A stretch of DNA of 64,000 nt from Kitasatospora sp. NBC_01250 (lineage in GTDB: Bacteria; Actinomycetota; Actinomycetes; Streptomycetales; Streptomycetaceae), in contig NZ_CP108476.1 in the NCBI RefSeq assembly GCF_036226465.1, positions 8,246,001 through 8,310,000 of the forward strand. The letters are read 5' to 3'. Made by a program: the position numbers and the translations under genes. The notes beneath the pieces are model-generated. The model was not told the origin of the DNA, ran no database searches, and saw nothing but the letters and a program-made list of their open reading frames with translations. Shown here in pieces: positions 50,814-60,674 of the stretch. Numbering within the stretch: the first letter of the stretch is position 1; the number at the start of each line of letters is the position of its first letter.

Positions 50814-51659
50814 GTGACGTCCACTGTCGAGAGTGCGCCATTCCACCGGAGAGGCGGAGAGGCGGGGAGAGCGTTGTTCGAGAAGAGCGAGAACCGGGAC
50901 GACTACCAGCGGGTGCCGCGGCCACTGGCGGCGATGGCGCGTGACCTGCCCGACCGGCACCACATCCCCGACCACCACCACCGCCGCGCCCAGCTGATCT
51001 ACGGCACCACCGGGGCGATCGCCGTCGACACGGCCCACGGCACCTGGGTGGTGCCCGCCACCCGCGGGGTCTGGGTGCCGGCCGGCGTCACCCATGCGAT
51101 GAGCTGCATCGGCGCGGTCCGGATGCGCACCCTCTACATCCGGCCCGCGGCGGCGCCGCGGCTGCCGGCGGTGCCGACCGTGGTGGCCGTCTCCCCACTG
51201 CTGCGCGAGCTCATCGAGGCGGCGACCCGGATCCCCGTCGAGTACGAGGTCGGCGGGCGCGACGGCGCGGTCATGGACCTGCTGCTGCGCGAACTCGAAC
51301 CGCGCCCGGTGCCCGCCCTGCACCTGCCGTCCGCGGCCGGCGACGAGCAGCTCGCCCGGCTCTGTGCCGCGATCCACGCCGAGCCGGGCCGGCGCTGGAC
51401 GACGGCGACGGCCGCCGCGCATGCGCACCTGAGTCCACGCACCCTGCACCGCAGGTTCGGGTCCGCGACCGGGATGACGCTCGCCCACTGGGTGCAGCAG
51501 TCCCGCCTGCTGCACGCCGTGACGCTGCTGGCCGGCGATGTGCCGGTCACCGCGGTGGCCGCCCGGCTCGGCTACGCGACGCCGAGCGCCTTCACGGCCA
51601 TGTTCCGCCGGGCCCTCGGGGTGGCCCCGAGCAGCTACTTCGCCGTGCCCGGCGAATAG
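50814..51659 (+). CDS. AraC-family regulator with cupin-type N-terminal domain
   Basis: A 281-residue regulator if begun at GTG 50814 (ATG 50934 is an alternative). An N-terminal cupin-like domain (~60-140) contains HHIPDHHHRRAQLIYG, WVVPATRGVWVPAGVTH. The C-terminal ~100 residues are the double HTH of AraC proteins: ATAAAHAHLSPRTLHRRFGSATGMTLAHWV and VTAVAARLGYATPSAFTAMFRRALG. It is divergently transcribed from the MFS gene with only 46 bp between, so it likely controls that carrier. It converges with the nitrate reductase gene. Confidence 0.9.
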   Translation: MTSTVESAPFHRRGGEAGRALFEKSENRDDYQRVPRPLAAMARDLPDRHHIPDHHHRRAQLIYGTTGAIAVDTAHGTWVVPATRGVWVPAGVTHAMSCIGAVRMRTLYIRPAAAPRLPAVPTVVAVSPLLRELIEAATRIPVEYEVGGRDGAVMDLLLRELEPRPVPALHLPSAAGDEQLARLCAAIHAEPGRRWTTATAAAHAHLSPRTLHRRFGSATGMTLAHWVQQSRLLHAVTLLAGDVPVTAVAARLGYATPSAFTAMFRRALGVAPSSYFAVPGE

Positions 51660-51690
51660 GTCCGGCACGGCGAACAGCTCCCGGCGCGGC

Positions 51691-54600
51691 TCAGTAGACG
51701 TCCCGGCTGTAGCGCCGCTCGCCGGTGAGCCGCTTGAGGTAGGCGCCGGCCTCCTGCTCGCTCAGCCCGCCGTGGGTGCAGGCGATGTCGCGCAGCGCCA
51801 GGTCGACGTCCTGGGCCATCCGGCGGGCGTCGCCGCAGACGTAGAGGTGGGCGCCGTCCTGGAGCCAGGACCACAGCTGGGCGCCGTGCTCGCGCATCCG
51901 GTCCTGGACGTAGACCTTGGCGCGCTGGTCGCGTGAGAAGGCCAGGTCCAGGCGGGTCAGGGTGCCGTGCCGGTGGAGTTCCGCCAGCTCCTCGCGGTAG
52001 TAGAAGTCGGTGGCCCGGCGCTGCTCGCCGAAGAAGAGCCAGTTGCCGCCCTGGTGGCCGAGGATCCGGCGCTGCTCCAGGAAGCCCAGGAACGGGGCGA
52101 CGCCGGTGCCGGGGCCGACCATGACCGCGGGTGTCCGGGAGTCCTCCGGCGGGCGGAAGTTGGGCGAGTGCTGGACGAACAGCGGCACGGGGCTGCCGAG
52201 TTCGCCGTCCGCGAGGAAGGTCGAGGCAACTCCCTTGCGCTGCCGTCCGCCTGGCCCCTCGTAGCGCACCACCGAGACGGTCAGTCGGACCTCGTCCGGA
52301 TTGCTCAGCGGGCTGGAGGCGATGGAGTACCGCCGTGGTTGCAGCCGCTCGAGCCGTTCCGCCCACTCCTGGGCGCCGAGCCGCACCGGGTACGCGGTGA
52401 GCAGGTCGACGGCCTGCCGGCCCCAGGCCCATTGCGCCAGGCCACCCTTGTTGTCCGGGCGGAGCAGCTGCTTGAGTTCGCGGTCGCCGGTGCGCTCGGC
52501 GGCCAGCCGCAGCAGCTCGGGGGTGAGCCGGGTGATGTCGAGCCGCTGATGCAGCGCCTGGGCGAACGGCATGGGCGAAAGGCCCGGCAGCAGGACCTCG
52601 GCATCCCCGTCCAGACCGGTGACCGACAGCCACTCCGCCACCAGGGAGGGGCAGTTGACGGGCCAGACGCCGAGCGCGTCGCCCGCCTCGTAGGCGAGGG
52701 TGCCGCCGCCGAGGTCGAAGGTGAACTGGCGGACCTCCTTGGCCGCGCCGGGCAGGCTGAGCAGCCGGTTGCCGCTGAGCCGGGCGAGGTACGGCTCGGC
52801 CTTGCTGGGGCGGGCCGCAGGGGCGGGAACGGCAGGGGCAGCCGGTGCCGCTGGGACGGCCAGGGCGGTGACCACCTGCTCCAGCCACCCGCCGGCCGCC
52901 GCCTCGTAGTCCGGCTCGCAGTCGACGCGCGGCAGCATCCGCACGGCGCCGAGTTCGGCGAGCCGCTGGTCGAGCCGGCGGCCGTGGGCGCAGAACGCCG
53001 TGTAGCTGGAGTCGCCGAAGGCGAGCACCGCGTAGCGCAGGTCCGCGAAGCGGGCGGCGTCCGCGGCGCTGAGGGCCTGCCAGAAGCCGGCGCCGTTGTC
53101 CGGTGCGTCGCCGTCGCCGAAGGTGGAGCTGATCACCAGCAGGTCGGCGCCGGCCGGCACGGCGTCCGGCGCGCAGTCCGCCATGGCGCGGACGGTGGTG
53201 GGGTGCCCGGCCTCGGCCAGCCGCCCGCCGACGGTGGCGGCGAACTCCTCGGCGGTGCCGGTCTGCGAGGCCCACAGGACCACGACCTGGCGGGCCCGCG
53301 AAGGCGCCGCCGAGGAGTCCGCCCCGGCCCCCGCCTGCGCCCCCGCCACCAGCGCCGGAACCGCCTGCGCCGGAACCGCTGGCCCGGGCACCGCCGCCGA
53401 GCGCGAGTAGCGGCCCGCCAGCAGGCCGTCCACCCACAGCGCGTGCGCGGGGTCGAGCGGGGCGGTGGCCGGGAGCACCGGCACCCCGCCGCCGGGCCCG
53501 GGCGGAGCGGCGGCGAGTCCGGCGAGGAAGCCGGCCAGGTAGCGCCGCTCGTGGTCGGCGAGCACCGGTGGCGCCGCTCCTGCCACGCCCAGCACCTCCG
53601 CCAGGCTCAGCCCGTCCGCCGGCACCTCCACCGGCCCATCCGCCGGCCCCACAACCCCGCCGGCCGCCTCGCCGGTCACCCCGTCATCAACAGCCGCCGA
53701 AGCCACCTCCCGCGCGCCGACCCGGCCGAGCGCCACCGCGCACGCCTTGAACTCCGGCTGGAAGGAGATCGGATCCACGGCGTCGTTGGTCACCGCATTG
53801 ACGCTCAGGTACTCGCCGAACAGGTCGTTCCAGTGGAACGGCGCGAAGCAGTTCCCCGGTCCGACCCGGTCGGTGACCACGGCGGGCAGCACCGCCCGCC
53901 CGCGCCGGGAGGCCACCTCCACCTCGTCCCCCTCCGCGATGCCGAGCGCGCCCGCGTCCTCGGGGTGGAGTTCGACGAACGGTCCGGGGTTGAGCCGGTT
54001 GAGCCTGGCCACCTTCCCGGTCTTGGTCAGGGTGTGCCACTGGTGCTGCAGTCGCCCGGTGTTGAGGACGAACGGGTAGTCGTCGTCCGGGAGTTCGGCG
54101 GCGGGCAGGTGCGGCCGGGCGAAGAAGGCGGCGCGTCCGGAGGCGGTCGGGAAGACCAGCCGGGGCCGGCTGCCGTCCGGCCGCTCGACCAGCGGCCGGC
54201 TGACGCCGTCGTTGAGGTAGCGGATCGGGTTGCGGTCCGGTCCGTCCACCCGCGCGGCCGGCCACTGCACCGGGCTTTCGCGCAGCCGCGGGTAGTCGAC
54301 GCCGCGCAGGTCCCAGCCGGTCTTCGGGTTCCAGGCCCGCTTGAGCTCCTCGAACACCTCCTCCGCGCTCGCGTACGTGAAGGCCTGGGCGAACCCGAGC
54401 TCGCAGGCGACGGCGGCGATCAGCTGCCAGTCCGGCAGGGCCTGGCCGGGCGGTGTGACGGCACCGGGGACGAGGGTCAGGGTGCGCTCGGAGTTGACCA
54501 TGACGCCCTCGGCCTCCGCCCAGAGGGTGGCGGGCAGCGCGATGTCGGCGTACGCGTTGGTCTCGGTCTCGGCGAACACGTCCTGGGTGATGACCAGTTC

Positions 54601-55926
54601 GGCGCTCTTCAGCGCCTGGACCACGGTGCGGCGGTTGGCGACCGAGGCCACCGGATTGGTGCAGATGATCCAGCAGGCCTTGATCCCGCCGGCCGCCATC
54701 CGCTCGAACAGCTCGACCGTGCCCCGGCCGGCCTCGGTGCGCAGCGTGCCCTCGGGGATGCCCCACAGCTCCTCGGTGAACCGCCGCTCCTCGTCCACCA
54801 GCACCGAGCGCTGCCCGGGCAGGCCGGGGCCCATGTAGCCCATCTCACGGCCGCCCATCGCGTTGGGCTGGCCGGTCAGCGAGAACGGGCCGCTGCCGGG
54901 GCGGCAGATCGCACCGGTGGCCAGGTGCAGGTTGACCAGGGCGTTGGTGTTCCAGGTGCCGTGGGTGGACTGGTTGAGGCCCATCGTCCAGCAGCTCATC
55001 CACTCGCCCGCCTCGCCGATCCACTGCGCCGCCCGGCGGATGTCCGCCTCCGGCAGGCCGGTGATCGCGGCGACCGCGGCGGGCGGGTAGCCGGCCAGGA
55101 AGTCCGGCAGCTGCTCCCAGCCGTCGGTGTACGCGGCGATGAACTCCGGGTCGGTCCAGCCGCCTTCGACCAGCAGGTGGAGCAGCCCGTTGAGCAGGGC
55201 GAGGTCGGTGCCGGGCCGGATCTGCAGGAACAGGTCGGCCTTGTCGGCCGTCGCGGTGCGGCGCGGGTCGACCACGATCAGCTTGGCGCCGGCGGCCTTG
55301 ACGCGGTCCATCATGCGCAGGAACAGGATCGGGTGGCAGTCGGCCATGTTGGAGCCGATCACCAGGAACGCCTCGGCGTGGTCGAAGTCCCCGTACGAGC
55401 CCGGCGGCCCGTCGGCGCCCAGCGACAGCTTGTAGCCGCTGCCCGCACTGGCCATGCAGAGGCGGGAGTTGGACTCGATCTGGTTGGTCCCGAGGAACCC
55501 CTTGGCCAGCTTGTTGGCCAGGTACTGCGCCTCCAGCGACATCTGCCCCGAGACGTAGAGGGCGACCGCGTCCGGTCCGTGCTCGTCGAGGATCCGCCGC
55601 AGCCGCCGGGCGGCCTCGGCGACCGCCCGGTGCACGTCCAGCGCCACGGGCTCGTCACCGCGGCGCTCGCGGACCAGCGCGGTGGTCAGCCGTCCGGGGG
55701 CGGCCAGCAGGTCGGCGTGCGTGGCGCCCTTGGTGCACAGCCGGCCGCGGTTGGCCGGGTGCGCCCGGTCGCCGGCGGCCCTGGCCACCGTCCGCCGTCC
55801 CTCGGCGTCCCGGGCGAGGTCCAGCACCATCCCGCAGCCGACCCCGCAGTATGAGCAGACCGTCCGCACCCGCTCGACCGCCGCGGTCGCGGGAGCCGCC
55901 CCGGTCGCCGCCGTTGCCCGGGTCAC
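51691..55926 (-). CDS. Fused assimilatory nitrate reductase / flavoprotein reductase
   Basis: A 1411-residue two-part enzyme. N-terminal part: [4Fe-4S] ligands CSYCGVGC (CxxCxxxC, ~24-31) and RLCTKG; then the bis-MGD domain with the molybdenum ligand Cys in SNSRLCM; then a molydopterin-binding domain (~600-745). C-terminal part: a flavodoxin FMN domain ([12 protein letters not shown], ~880), an FAD domain with RRYSIASS (~1199) and an NADPH domain with GPGTGVAPF (~1270), as in CysJ/cytochrome P450 reductase. It thus reduces nitrate to nitrite with electrons from NADPH in one polypeptide. GTG 55926 follows GGAGGGAG. No nitrite reductase or transporter for it is in the window. The family is known in actinobacteria as a nitrate reductase/sulfite reductase flavoprotein fusion. 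Confidence 0.93.
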   Translation of the reverse strand: MTRATAATGAAPATAAVERVRTVCSYCGVGCGMVLDLARDAEGRRTVARAAGDRAHPANRGRLCTKGATHADLLAAPGRLTTALVRERRGDEPVALDVHRAVAEAARRLRRILDEHGPDAVALYVSGQMSLEAQYLANKLAKGFLGTNQIESNSRLCMASAGSGYKLSLGADGPPGSYGDFDHAEAFLVIGSNMADCHPILFLRMMDRVKAAGAKLIVVDPRRTATADKADLFLQIRPGTDLALLNGLLHLLVEGGWTDPEFIAAYTDGWEQLPDFLAGYPPAAVAAITGLPEADIRRAAQWIGEAGEWMSCWTMGLNQSTHGTWNTNALVNLHLATGAICRPGSGPFSLTGQPNAMGGREMGYMGPGLPGQRSVLVDEERRFTEELWGIPEGTLRTEAGRGTVELFERMAAGGIKACWIICTNPVASVANRRTVVQALKSAELVITQDVFAETETNAYADIALPATLWAEAEGVMVNSERTLTLVPGAVTPPGQALPDWQLIAAVACELGFAQAFTYASAEEVFEELKRAWNPKTGWDLRGVDYPRLRESPVQWPAARVDGPDRNPIRYLNDGVSRPLVERPDGSRPRLVFPTASGRAAFFARPHLPAAELPDDDYPFVLNTGRLQHQWHTLTKTGKVARLNRLNPGPFVELHPEDAGALGIAEGDEVEVASRRGRAVLPAVVTDRVGPGNCFAPFHWNDLFGEYLSVNAVTNDAVDPISFQPEFKACAVALGRVGAREVASAAVDDGVTGEAAGGVVGPADGPVEVPADGLSLAEVLGVAGAAPPVLADHERRYLAGFLAGLAAAPPGPGGGVPVLPATAPLDPAHALWVDGLLAGRYSRSAAVPGPAVPAQAVPALVAGAQAGAGADSSAAPSRARQVVVLWASQTGTAEEFAATVGGRLAEAGHPTTVRAMADCAPDAVPAGADLLVISSTFGDGDAPDNGAGFWQALSAADAARFADLRYAVLAFGDSSYTAFCAHGRRLDQRLAELGAVRMLPRVDCEPDYEAAAGGWLEQVVTALAVPAAPAAPAVPAPAARPSKAEPYLARLSGNRLLSLPGAAKEVRQFTFDLGGGTLAYEAGDALGVWPVNCPSLVAEWLSVTGLDGDAEVLLPGLSPMPFAQALHQRLDITRLTPELLRLAAERTGDRELKQLLRPDNKGGLAQWAWGRQAVDLLTAYPVRLGAQEWAERLERLQPRRYSIASSPLSNPDEVRLTVSVVRYEGPGGRQRKGVASTFLADGELGSPVPLFVQHSPNFRPPEDSRTPAVMVGPGTGVAPFLGFLEQRRILGHQGGNWLFFGEQRRATDFYYREELAELHRHGTLTRLDLAFSRDQRAKVYVQDRMREHGAQLWSWLQDGAHLYVCGDARRMAQDVDLALRDIACTHGGLSEQEAGAYLKRLTGERRYSRDVY

Positions 55927-56102
55927 AGCCGCACTCCCTCCACCGCGGGGCACCGACAGCTCCCGCCCCTCCCCGGTCAACCTGCGAACCCCCTGTTGCG
56001 CTCGGACGACGAACACCGCCGTGCCATGGTCGCACCCGCCGCACCGGCACCCCGCACGGTTGTGGGGCGGGACTGTCAGTGGGGTCGGTCTGACTGCCGG
56101 GC

Positions 56103-56453
56103 ATGACCGTCGACGACGTCGCCCGCCTGCTGCCCGAGCCCGACGCGCTGCGCGACCACTGCCGCGCGCTCGCCGTGCTGGATGCCATTCTGAGCCCCGA
56201 CTGGGAGGCCCGCCATTACTCCTTCGACTCCCGCTGGTCGCCGACCGAGCAACTGGCGTCGATGCGCAACGGCTCCGGGGACGAGTACTCCATCGTCTTC
56301 GCCCCGGCCGGTGTGTACATCCGCGGCTTCGACCACGAGTCGCCGATGAGCCCGTACGCGGCGGACGGCGGGTGGCCGGGGGCCGAGGCGACCCTCGCGG
56401 ACCTGGCCGAGGACATCGCCGAGATCGGCTACCCGGGCGCCACCACCCGCTGA
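56103..56453 (+). CDS. Hypothetical protein, probably internally deleted
   Basis: A 116-residue protein starting [31 protein letters not shown], then [14 protein letters not shown] and [13 protein letters not shown], which I remember as the N-terminal half of a longer streptomycete family of ~250 residues. After ADGGWPG it continues directly to [15 protein letters not shown], which in relatives is the very end. A central segment seems to be missing in frame. No catalytic motif is visible. The 5' gap from the nitrate reductase gene (176 bp) has no visible feature. Confidence 0.6.
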   Translation: MTVDDVARLLPEPDALRDHCRALAVLDAILSPDWEARHYSFDSRWSPTEQLASMRNGSGDEYSIVFAPAGVYIRGFDHESPMSPYAADGGWPGAEATLADLAEDIAEIGYPGATTR

Positions 56454-56669
56454 CGGCCCACCGCGTGAGGGGCGGGCCGGAGTGCTGTTCGGGGCGGGGG
56501 ACTACTGCGCTGGGTGGACGAAAGCGCCGGGGTAGTGCGGAGGTTGACCGCGCGCCCCTCCGGTCGGGGGACGGCGAACTCATCCCGGCGCTCCATGCGC
56601 TCGTGCGGGGGCGGCTCGTAGTGTTCCTGACAGATCGCACACAGCACTCCGATCTGGAGGAACCTGACC

Positions 56670-57245
56670 ATGCGAACCATCCGCAGGACCAGCCTTGCCC
56701 TGGCCGCGACGGTGTTGGGCCTGGCCGGCGCGGTCGCCGGCGCCGGCACCGCCTCCGCCGCCCCGCAGAGCCCCTTCCTGGCCCAGGGGCGCGCTGCCGG
56801 GCTGACCAGCAGTCAGATCAACGGACTGCAGCAGGAGGTGAAGTCCTTCATCGCGAGCTCCGGCGGCACCCAGGTCGCGCTCGACAAGGTCGCCCTGGGC
56901 GACGGCGCCGCCGTGGTGCTCACGGTGCCCGGGGAGAGCCGGGTCCGGGACCTGAGCAACGGCCCGTCGGTCAAGTACGGACCGGGCAACTGCGCGGCGG
57001 GCAACTTCTGCGCGTACAAGGGCGCCAACTACTCCGGTTACGAATTCACGATGTGGAAGTGTCAGACCTGGGAGCTGCCCGGCAGCGGGTGGGGCAGTGG
57101 CGGCTCCTGGTACAACAACCAGACGCCCGGCGTCCGGGCGGTGATGTACGGGAAGTCGATGAACTGGGTCTACACCACCCCGCCGGCCGCCTCCGGCGAC
57201 CCGCACGGCAACTGGGCGCCGGTCTGGTTCATCAAGAACTGCTGA
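56670..57245 (+). CDS. Secreted I36-type peptidase inhibitor-like protein
   Basis: A 191-residue secreted protein. Signal peptide with AGTASA|AP (~30). The C-terminal ~90 residues form a beta/gamma-crystallin-like domain of the streptomycete peptidase inhibitor (I36) type: [40 protein letters not shown] and a final WFIKNC; four Cys are present. The N-terminal ~80 residues include a [14 protein letters not shown] helix stretch. Such proteins inhibit metalloproteases or bind wall components. ATG 56670. A 17 bp hairpin terminates it. Confidence 0.85.
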   Translation: MRTIRRTSLALAATVLGLAGAVAGAGTASAAPQSPFLAQGRAAGLTSSQINGLQQEVKSFIASSGGTQVALDKVALGDGAAVVLTVPGESRVRDLSNGPSVKYGPGNCAAGNFCAYKGANYSGYEFTMWKCQTWELPGSGWGSGGSWYNNQTPGVRAVMYGKSMNWVYTTPPAASGDPHGNWAPVWFIKNC

Positions 57246-57267
57246 CCCGGTAGCCGAGCCGACTGAC

Positions 57268-57306
57268 GCCGTCGGCGGCCCCGGAGGGTCCGGGGCCGCC
57301 GACGGC
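57268..57306 (+). terminator. Hairpin terminator after the I36-like gene
   Basis: A perfect 17 bp stem gccgtcggcggccccgg (57268-57284) / its complement (57290-57306) with loop agggt, 22 nt after the stop codon. Confidence 0.9.
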
Positions 57307-57314
57307 CTCCCCGG

Positions 57315-57361
57315 GTCCGCCTCCGGTCACGGCCTCCTCGTGTCCGCCTCCGGTCACGGCC
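57315..57361. repeat. 27 bp direct duplication at the sigma gene 3' end
   Basis: gtccgcctccggtcacggcc occurs at 57315-57334 and at 57342-57361. The second copy includes the stop codon and last two codons of the sigma factor gene on the opposite strand, so the 3' end of that gene was copied just outside it. Confidence 0.75.
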
Positions 57362-58565
57362 GCAGGCGGGCGGCCCGGGAGTCCAGGTAGCGCTGCTCGG
57401 CGATGCTGGCGGTCGCTCTCGCGGCGCGCCGGTAGTGCTCGTAGGCGCCGGCCCGGTCGCCGGTCTTCTCCAGCAGGTGTGCCCGGACGGACAGCAGCCG
57501 GTGGTGCCCGGCCATCCGGGCGTCGCCGTCCAGGGCGGCCAGCAGGGCCAGCCCGGCCTGCGGGCCCTCGGTCTCGGCGAGGGCGATCGCCCGGTTGAGG
57601 GTGACCATCGGGTTGGGGGCGATCCGCTCCAGGATCAGGTAGAGGGCGTGCACCTGCGGCCAGTCGGTCTCCTCGGCGGTGGCCGCGTCGGCGTGCGTGG
57701 CGGCGATGGCGGCCTGCAACTGGTACGGCCCGAGCGAGGGGCCGGCCAGCGCGGCCCGGACCAGCTCGGTGCCCTCCTCGATCAGCGCGCGGTCCCAGGC
57801 CGTCCGGTCCTGCTCGTCCAGCGGCACCAGGTCGCCGGCCGCCGTCGTGCGCGCCTCCCGGCGGGCGTGGGTGAGCAGCATCAGCGCGAGCAGTCCGGTC
57901 ACCTCGTCGTCCCCGGGCAGCTGCGCGTGCACCATCCGGGTCAGCCGGATCGCCTCGCGCGCGAGGTCGGCGCGGTGCAGCGCGTTGCCCGAGGACGCCG
58001 TGTAGCCCTCGTTGAAGATCAGGTAGAGCACCTGCAGGACGACCCGCAGCCGCTCCTCGCGCTCCGCGCCGTCCGGCAGGGCGAAGGTGCTGCCGGACGC
58101 CTTGATGCGCTGCTTGGCCCGGCTGATCCGGGCCGCCATGGTGGCCTCCGGCACCAGGAAGGCGCGGGCGATCTCGGCCGTGGTCAGGCCGCCGACCGCC
58201 CGCAGCGTCAGGGCGGTCTGGGAGGCGGCGGTCAGCGTCGGATGGCAGCACAGGAACAGCAGGACGAGCGTGTCGTCGGTGTCCGGCACCTCCTCGGGCA
58301 GGACCTCGGCGGCCGTCGCCGACTCCCGCTCGCGGCGGGCGTGGTCGCTGCGCAGCTGGTCGATCAGCCGCCGGGAGGCGACGGTCACCAGCCAGCCGCG
58401 CGGGTTGTCCGGCACCCCCTCGGCCGGCCACTGCAGGGCGGCGGCGAGGACGGCCTCCTGCACGGCGTCCTCGCACCCCTCGAAGCGGTCGTACCGGCGT
58501 ACCAGCGTGCCGAGGACCTGCGGCGCGAGCTCACGCAGCAGGTCCTCGAAGCCCAGTGGTGTCAT
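57354..58565 (-). CDS. ECF42-type RNA polymerase sigma factor with C-terminal extension
   Basis: A 403-residue extracytoplasmic-function sigma factor. Region 2 is at ~10-75 (CEDAVQEAVLAAALQWP; RGWLVTVASRRLIDQLR), region 4 at ~115-170 (LTLRAVGGLTTAEIARAFLVPEATMAARISRAKQRI). Unlike plain ECFs it has ~220 more residues of helix pairs (LYLIFNEGYTASSG, LALMLLTHARREART, YLILERIAPNPMVTLNRAIA), the C-terminal extension of the ECF42 group. That group is coupled to DGPF-domain proteins, as here: the gene starts overlapping (ATGA) the YciI/DGPF gene. No anti-sigma factor is seen; the extension is thought to take part in regulation. Confidence 0.92.
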   Translation of the reverse strand: MTPLGFEDLLRELAPQVLGTLVRRYDRFEGCEDAVQEAVLAAALQWPAEGVPDNPRGWLVTVASRRLIDQLRSDHARRERESATAAEVLPEEVPDTDDTLVLLFLCCHPTLTAASQTALTLRAVGGLTTAEIARAFLVPEATMAARISRAKQRIKASGSTFALPDGAEREERLRVVLQVLYLIFNEGYTASSGNALHRADLAREAIRLTRMVHAQLPGDDEVTGLLALMLLTHARREARTTAAGDLVPLDEQDRTAWDRALIEEGTELVRAALAGPSLGPYQLQAAIAATHADAATAEETDWPQVHALYLILERIAPNPMVTLNRAIALAETEGPQAGLALLAALDGDARMAGHHRLLSVRAHLLEKTGDRAGAYEHYRRAARATASIAEQRYLDSRAARLRP

Positions 58566-58933
58566 GCCTCCAATGGTCCGTCGCAGAACATCACCTGTCG
58601 CACCTCGACCCCCAGCCCCTCGATCGCGCTGTCCGGGATCCGCGCCGCCAGCTCGATCGCCCGCTCCTTGTCCTCGCAGTCGATCAGGTAGAAGCCGCCC
58701 AGGTACTCCTTCGCCTCCAGGAAGGGGCCGTCGGTCACCACCGGCTGGCCGTTGCGCACGGTCACCACGGCGGCCTGCGACGGGTCGACCAGCGCCTGCG
58801 TGGTGATCAGCTCGCCGGACTCCTTGAGCGCCTCGATGAACGCGCCGTGGCCGGCGCCGACCGCCGCCTTCTCCTCGTCGGTCAGCGCGGCCAGCACTGC
58901 GGGATTGATGTGCAGACTGATCAGGAACTTCAT
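58562..58933 (-). CDS. YciI-family DGPF-domain protein
   Basis: A 123-residue dimeric alpha/beta-barrel-like protein. MKFLISLHINPAVLAALTDEE opens the YCII fold, and VTDGPFLEAKEYLGGFYLID carries the DGPF motif. It is translationally coupled to the ECF sigma gene. DGPF proteins are the hallmark partners of ECF42 sigma factors and may be its targets or sensors; their biochemical role is open. ATG 58933 follows GGAGGACGAG. Confidence 0.93.
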   Translation of the reverse strand: MKFLISLHINPAVLAALTDEEKAAVGAGHGAFIEALKESGELITTQALVDPSQAAVVTVRNGQPVVTDGPFLEAKEYLGGFYLIDCEDKERAIELAARIPDSAIEGLGVEVRQVMFCDGPLEA

Positions 58934-59247
58934 CTCGTCCTCCGGTGGTCTCGCGAGCCCGCTCCGGGCCCTTCTGCCGCTTGGTCGGAGCCGCCGCCGG
59001 CTTCTTGACGTCCGCAGGCAGGACTTTCGCAGGAATTCTTTCGCCGTTGCCGCGCCACGCGGTGGGAGGCTAGGGTCGGTCGGGTGACTGCCGGGTCGGC
59101 CATGGGCCACGCACGAGTGAGGCGCCCGGCCTCGGGGTGAGCCCGGGGCGGGCCAGGGCCCCGCCGCACCCTCTCCACGAATCCTGCTCCGCGCCCGCGC
59201 GCGGCGATGTTCGTTCCCGTGGAACCCACGATCCGGAGAGAGCACAG

Positions 59248-59685
59248 ATGTCCCACGACCAGCACGACCAGCACCCGTCCCCGGCCGCCGAGCCGGTCAC
59301 CGACACCGTCCAGCTCAACCACACCGTCGTCTTCGCCAAGGACCGGCAGCTGTCGGCCGAGTTCCTCGCCGTGATCCTCGGCCTCGCGGTCGGCGCCCCG
59401 TTCGGGCCGTTCCTCCCGGTGGACCTGGGCAACGGCGTCACGCTGGACTACTACCAGAAGAGCGACGAGCCGATTCAGTCGCAGCACTATGCGTTCCTGG
59501 TGCCCGAGGCGCAGTTCGACACCATGATCGCCCGCCTGGAATCGCTGCGCGTCACCTACTACGCCGACCCGAGCCACACCGAGCCCGGCCGGATCAACCG
59601 GCTCTTCGGCGGACGCGGCGCCTACTTCGCCGACCCGGACGGCCACAACATGGAGATCATCACCCGGCCCTACAGCCGGCGCTGA
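59248..59685 (+). CDS. VOC-family (glyoxalase-like) protein
   Basis: A 145-residue metal-dependent-fold protein of the vicinal oxygen chelate superfamily. A His-rich start (MSHDQHDQH) precedes LNHTVVFAKDRQLSAEFLAVI with a metal His; later SQHYAFLVPE carries another, and GRGAYFADPDGHNMEIITRP has the closing PDGH/E motif. Substrate unknown: bleomycin-type resistance, glyoxalase and dioxygenase members share this fold. ATG 59248 with GGAGAGAG upstream. It converges with the DUF4193 gene. Confidence 0.85.
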   Translation: MSHDQHDQHPSPAAEPVTDTVQLNHTVVFAKDRQLSAEFLAVILGLAVGAPFGPFLPVDLGNGVTLDYYQKSDEPIQSQHYAFLVPEAQFDTMIARLESLRVTYYADPSHTEPGRINRLFGGRGAYFADPDGHNMEIITRPYSRR

Positions 59686-59837
59686 CCGAACCGGCCGCCC
59701 CGGTGGCCGGCCTTCGGCTGACAGCGGGTCAGAGCGGGCCCGGCGCGACGAGAATCACACCGGTGGCGGGCCGCCAGCGGAGCGAGCGGGCCGCGGGTGG
59801 TGCTCCCGGCCGGGCGCGGCGAGGCCGGCGCCCGGCC

Positions 59838-59876
59838 CCAGGGCCTGTCCGACGTGCATGGTCGGACAGGCCCTGG
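59838..59876. terminator. Bidirectional hairpin between VOC and DUF4193 genes
   Basis: A 16 bp stem (59838-59853 / 59861-59876; core gggcctgtccgac / gtcggacaggccc) with a 7 nt loop stands between the convergent gene ends, 7 nt from the DUF4193 stop. Confidence 0.9.
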
Positions 59877-59882
59877 CGTGCC

Positions 59883-60191
59883 TCAGGAGCTGGAGGCGCA
59901 GTCCCGGCAGATGGGGTGACCGTTCTTGTCCTCCCCGGCGAGCTGGGTGCGGTGGTGGACCAGGAAGCAGGTCATGCAGGTGAACTCGTCCTGCTGCAGC
60001 GGGATGACCCGGACGGTGAGTTCCTCACCGGACAGGTCGGCGCCGGGCAGTTCCATGCCCTCGGCGGCATCGGTCTCGTCGATGTCGACCGAGGCGCTGG
60101 ACTTGTTGTCGCGCCGGCCCTTCAGCTCCTCGATGCTTTCGTCGTTCGAGTCGTCGCTGCTGGTGCGCGGGGCGTCGTAGTCGGTAGCCAA
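59883..60191 (-). CDS. DUF4193 zinc-ribbon-like protein
   Basis: A 102-residue actinobacterial protein of unknown function. The acidic N-terminal half (DESIEELKGRRDNKSSASVDID) is followed by LPGADLSGEELTVRVIPLQQDEFTCMTCFLVHHRTQL and ends in PICRDCA: CxxC...CxxC suggests a small zinc-binding site. DUF4193 is near universal in actinobacteria and close to the 16S-associated cell physiology set. The start appears to be TTG 60191, which is rare; GAAGG stands 8 nt before it and the family's first residues (MATDYD) begin there. Confidence 0.9.
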   Translation of the reverse strand: MATDYDAPRTSSDDSNDESIEELKGRRDNKSSASVDIDETDAAEGMELPGADLSGEELTVRVIPLQQDEFTCMTCFLVHHRTQLAGEDKNGHPICRDCASSS

Positions 60192-60674
60192 AGCGGTGCC
60201 TTCTCGTCAGGTGGGCGGGATCCGGAGAGATGATACGTGCCAGCCTGCCCTGTCAGCGGCGCACCGGCACGGTAGCCGGGGCGCTGTTCGGGTGACGGCC
60301 CGGCCCTGGCCCGTCATCGCGCCGTCACCGTCCCGCCGCCGAATCGTCACCACGGCCTGGGCGCCGCCCTGTTGGGCCGTGACGCTCCGATCGACGGTCT
60401 GCCGTGCCCGGGCGAGGCGGCGGGAAATCTGCTCAGGGCGGCTGGGCCCAAGGGTGACGCGCGGCACTCGGCGCGGCGTCCGACCGAGCGCTCCGCCGTC
60501 CCGTCGGCCATCGGCGCCGTCCCATCCGGAAGCGCGCCATCCGGAAATCCCGCGCCGGAAACTCTGCGGCCGGAAGCCCGCGGCCGGAAACCGCACGGCC
60601 GGAAACCGCACGGCCGGAAGCCGCGCGGGCGGAAATCGGTGGCGGTCGCGGCTGCGGACGGGCACCGTGGCCGC
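60192..60674. other. Intergenic region between DUF4193 and GNAT genes
   Basis: About 480 bp in which I see no convincing gene. The first half is plain GC-rich sequence; the second half is dominated by a CCGGAA tandem array (60523-60640). Frames through the array encode low-complexity GRKPH units only. Confidence 0.5.
60523..60640. repeat. Eight-unit CCGGAA tandem array
   Basis: Eight head-to-tail units of 14-15 bp, each built on ccggaa (for example cggccggaaaccgca twice in a row), lie 34 bp before the GNAT start. Units in the middle are near identical; those at the edges are degenerate. Confidence 0.85.
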
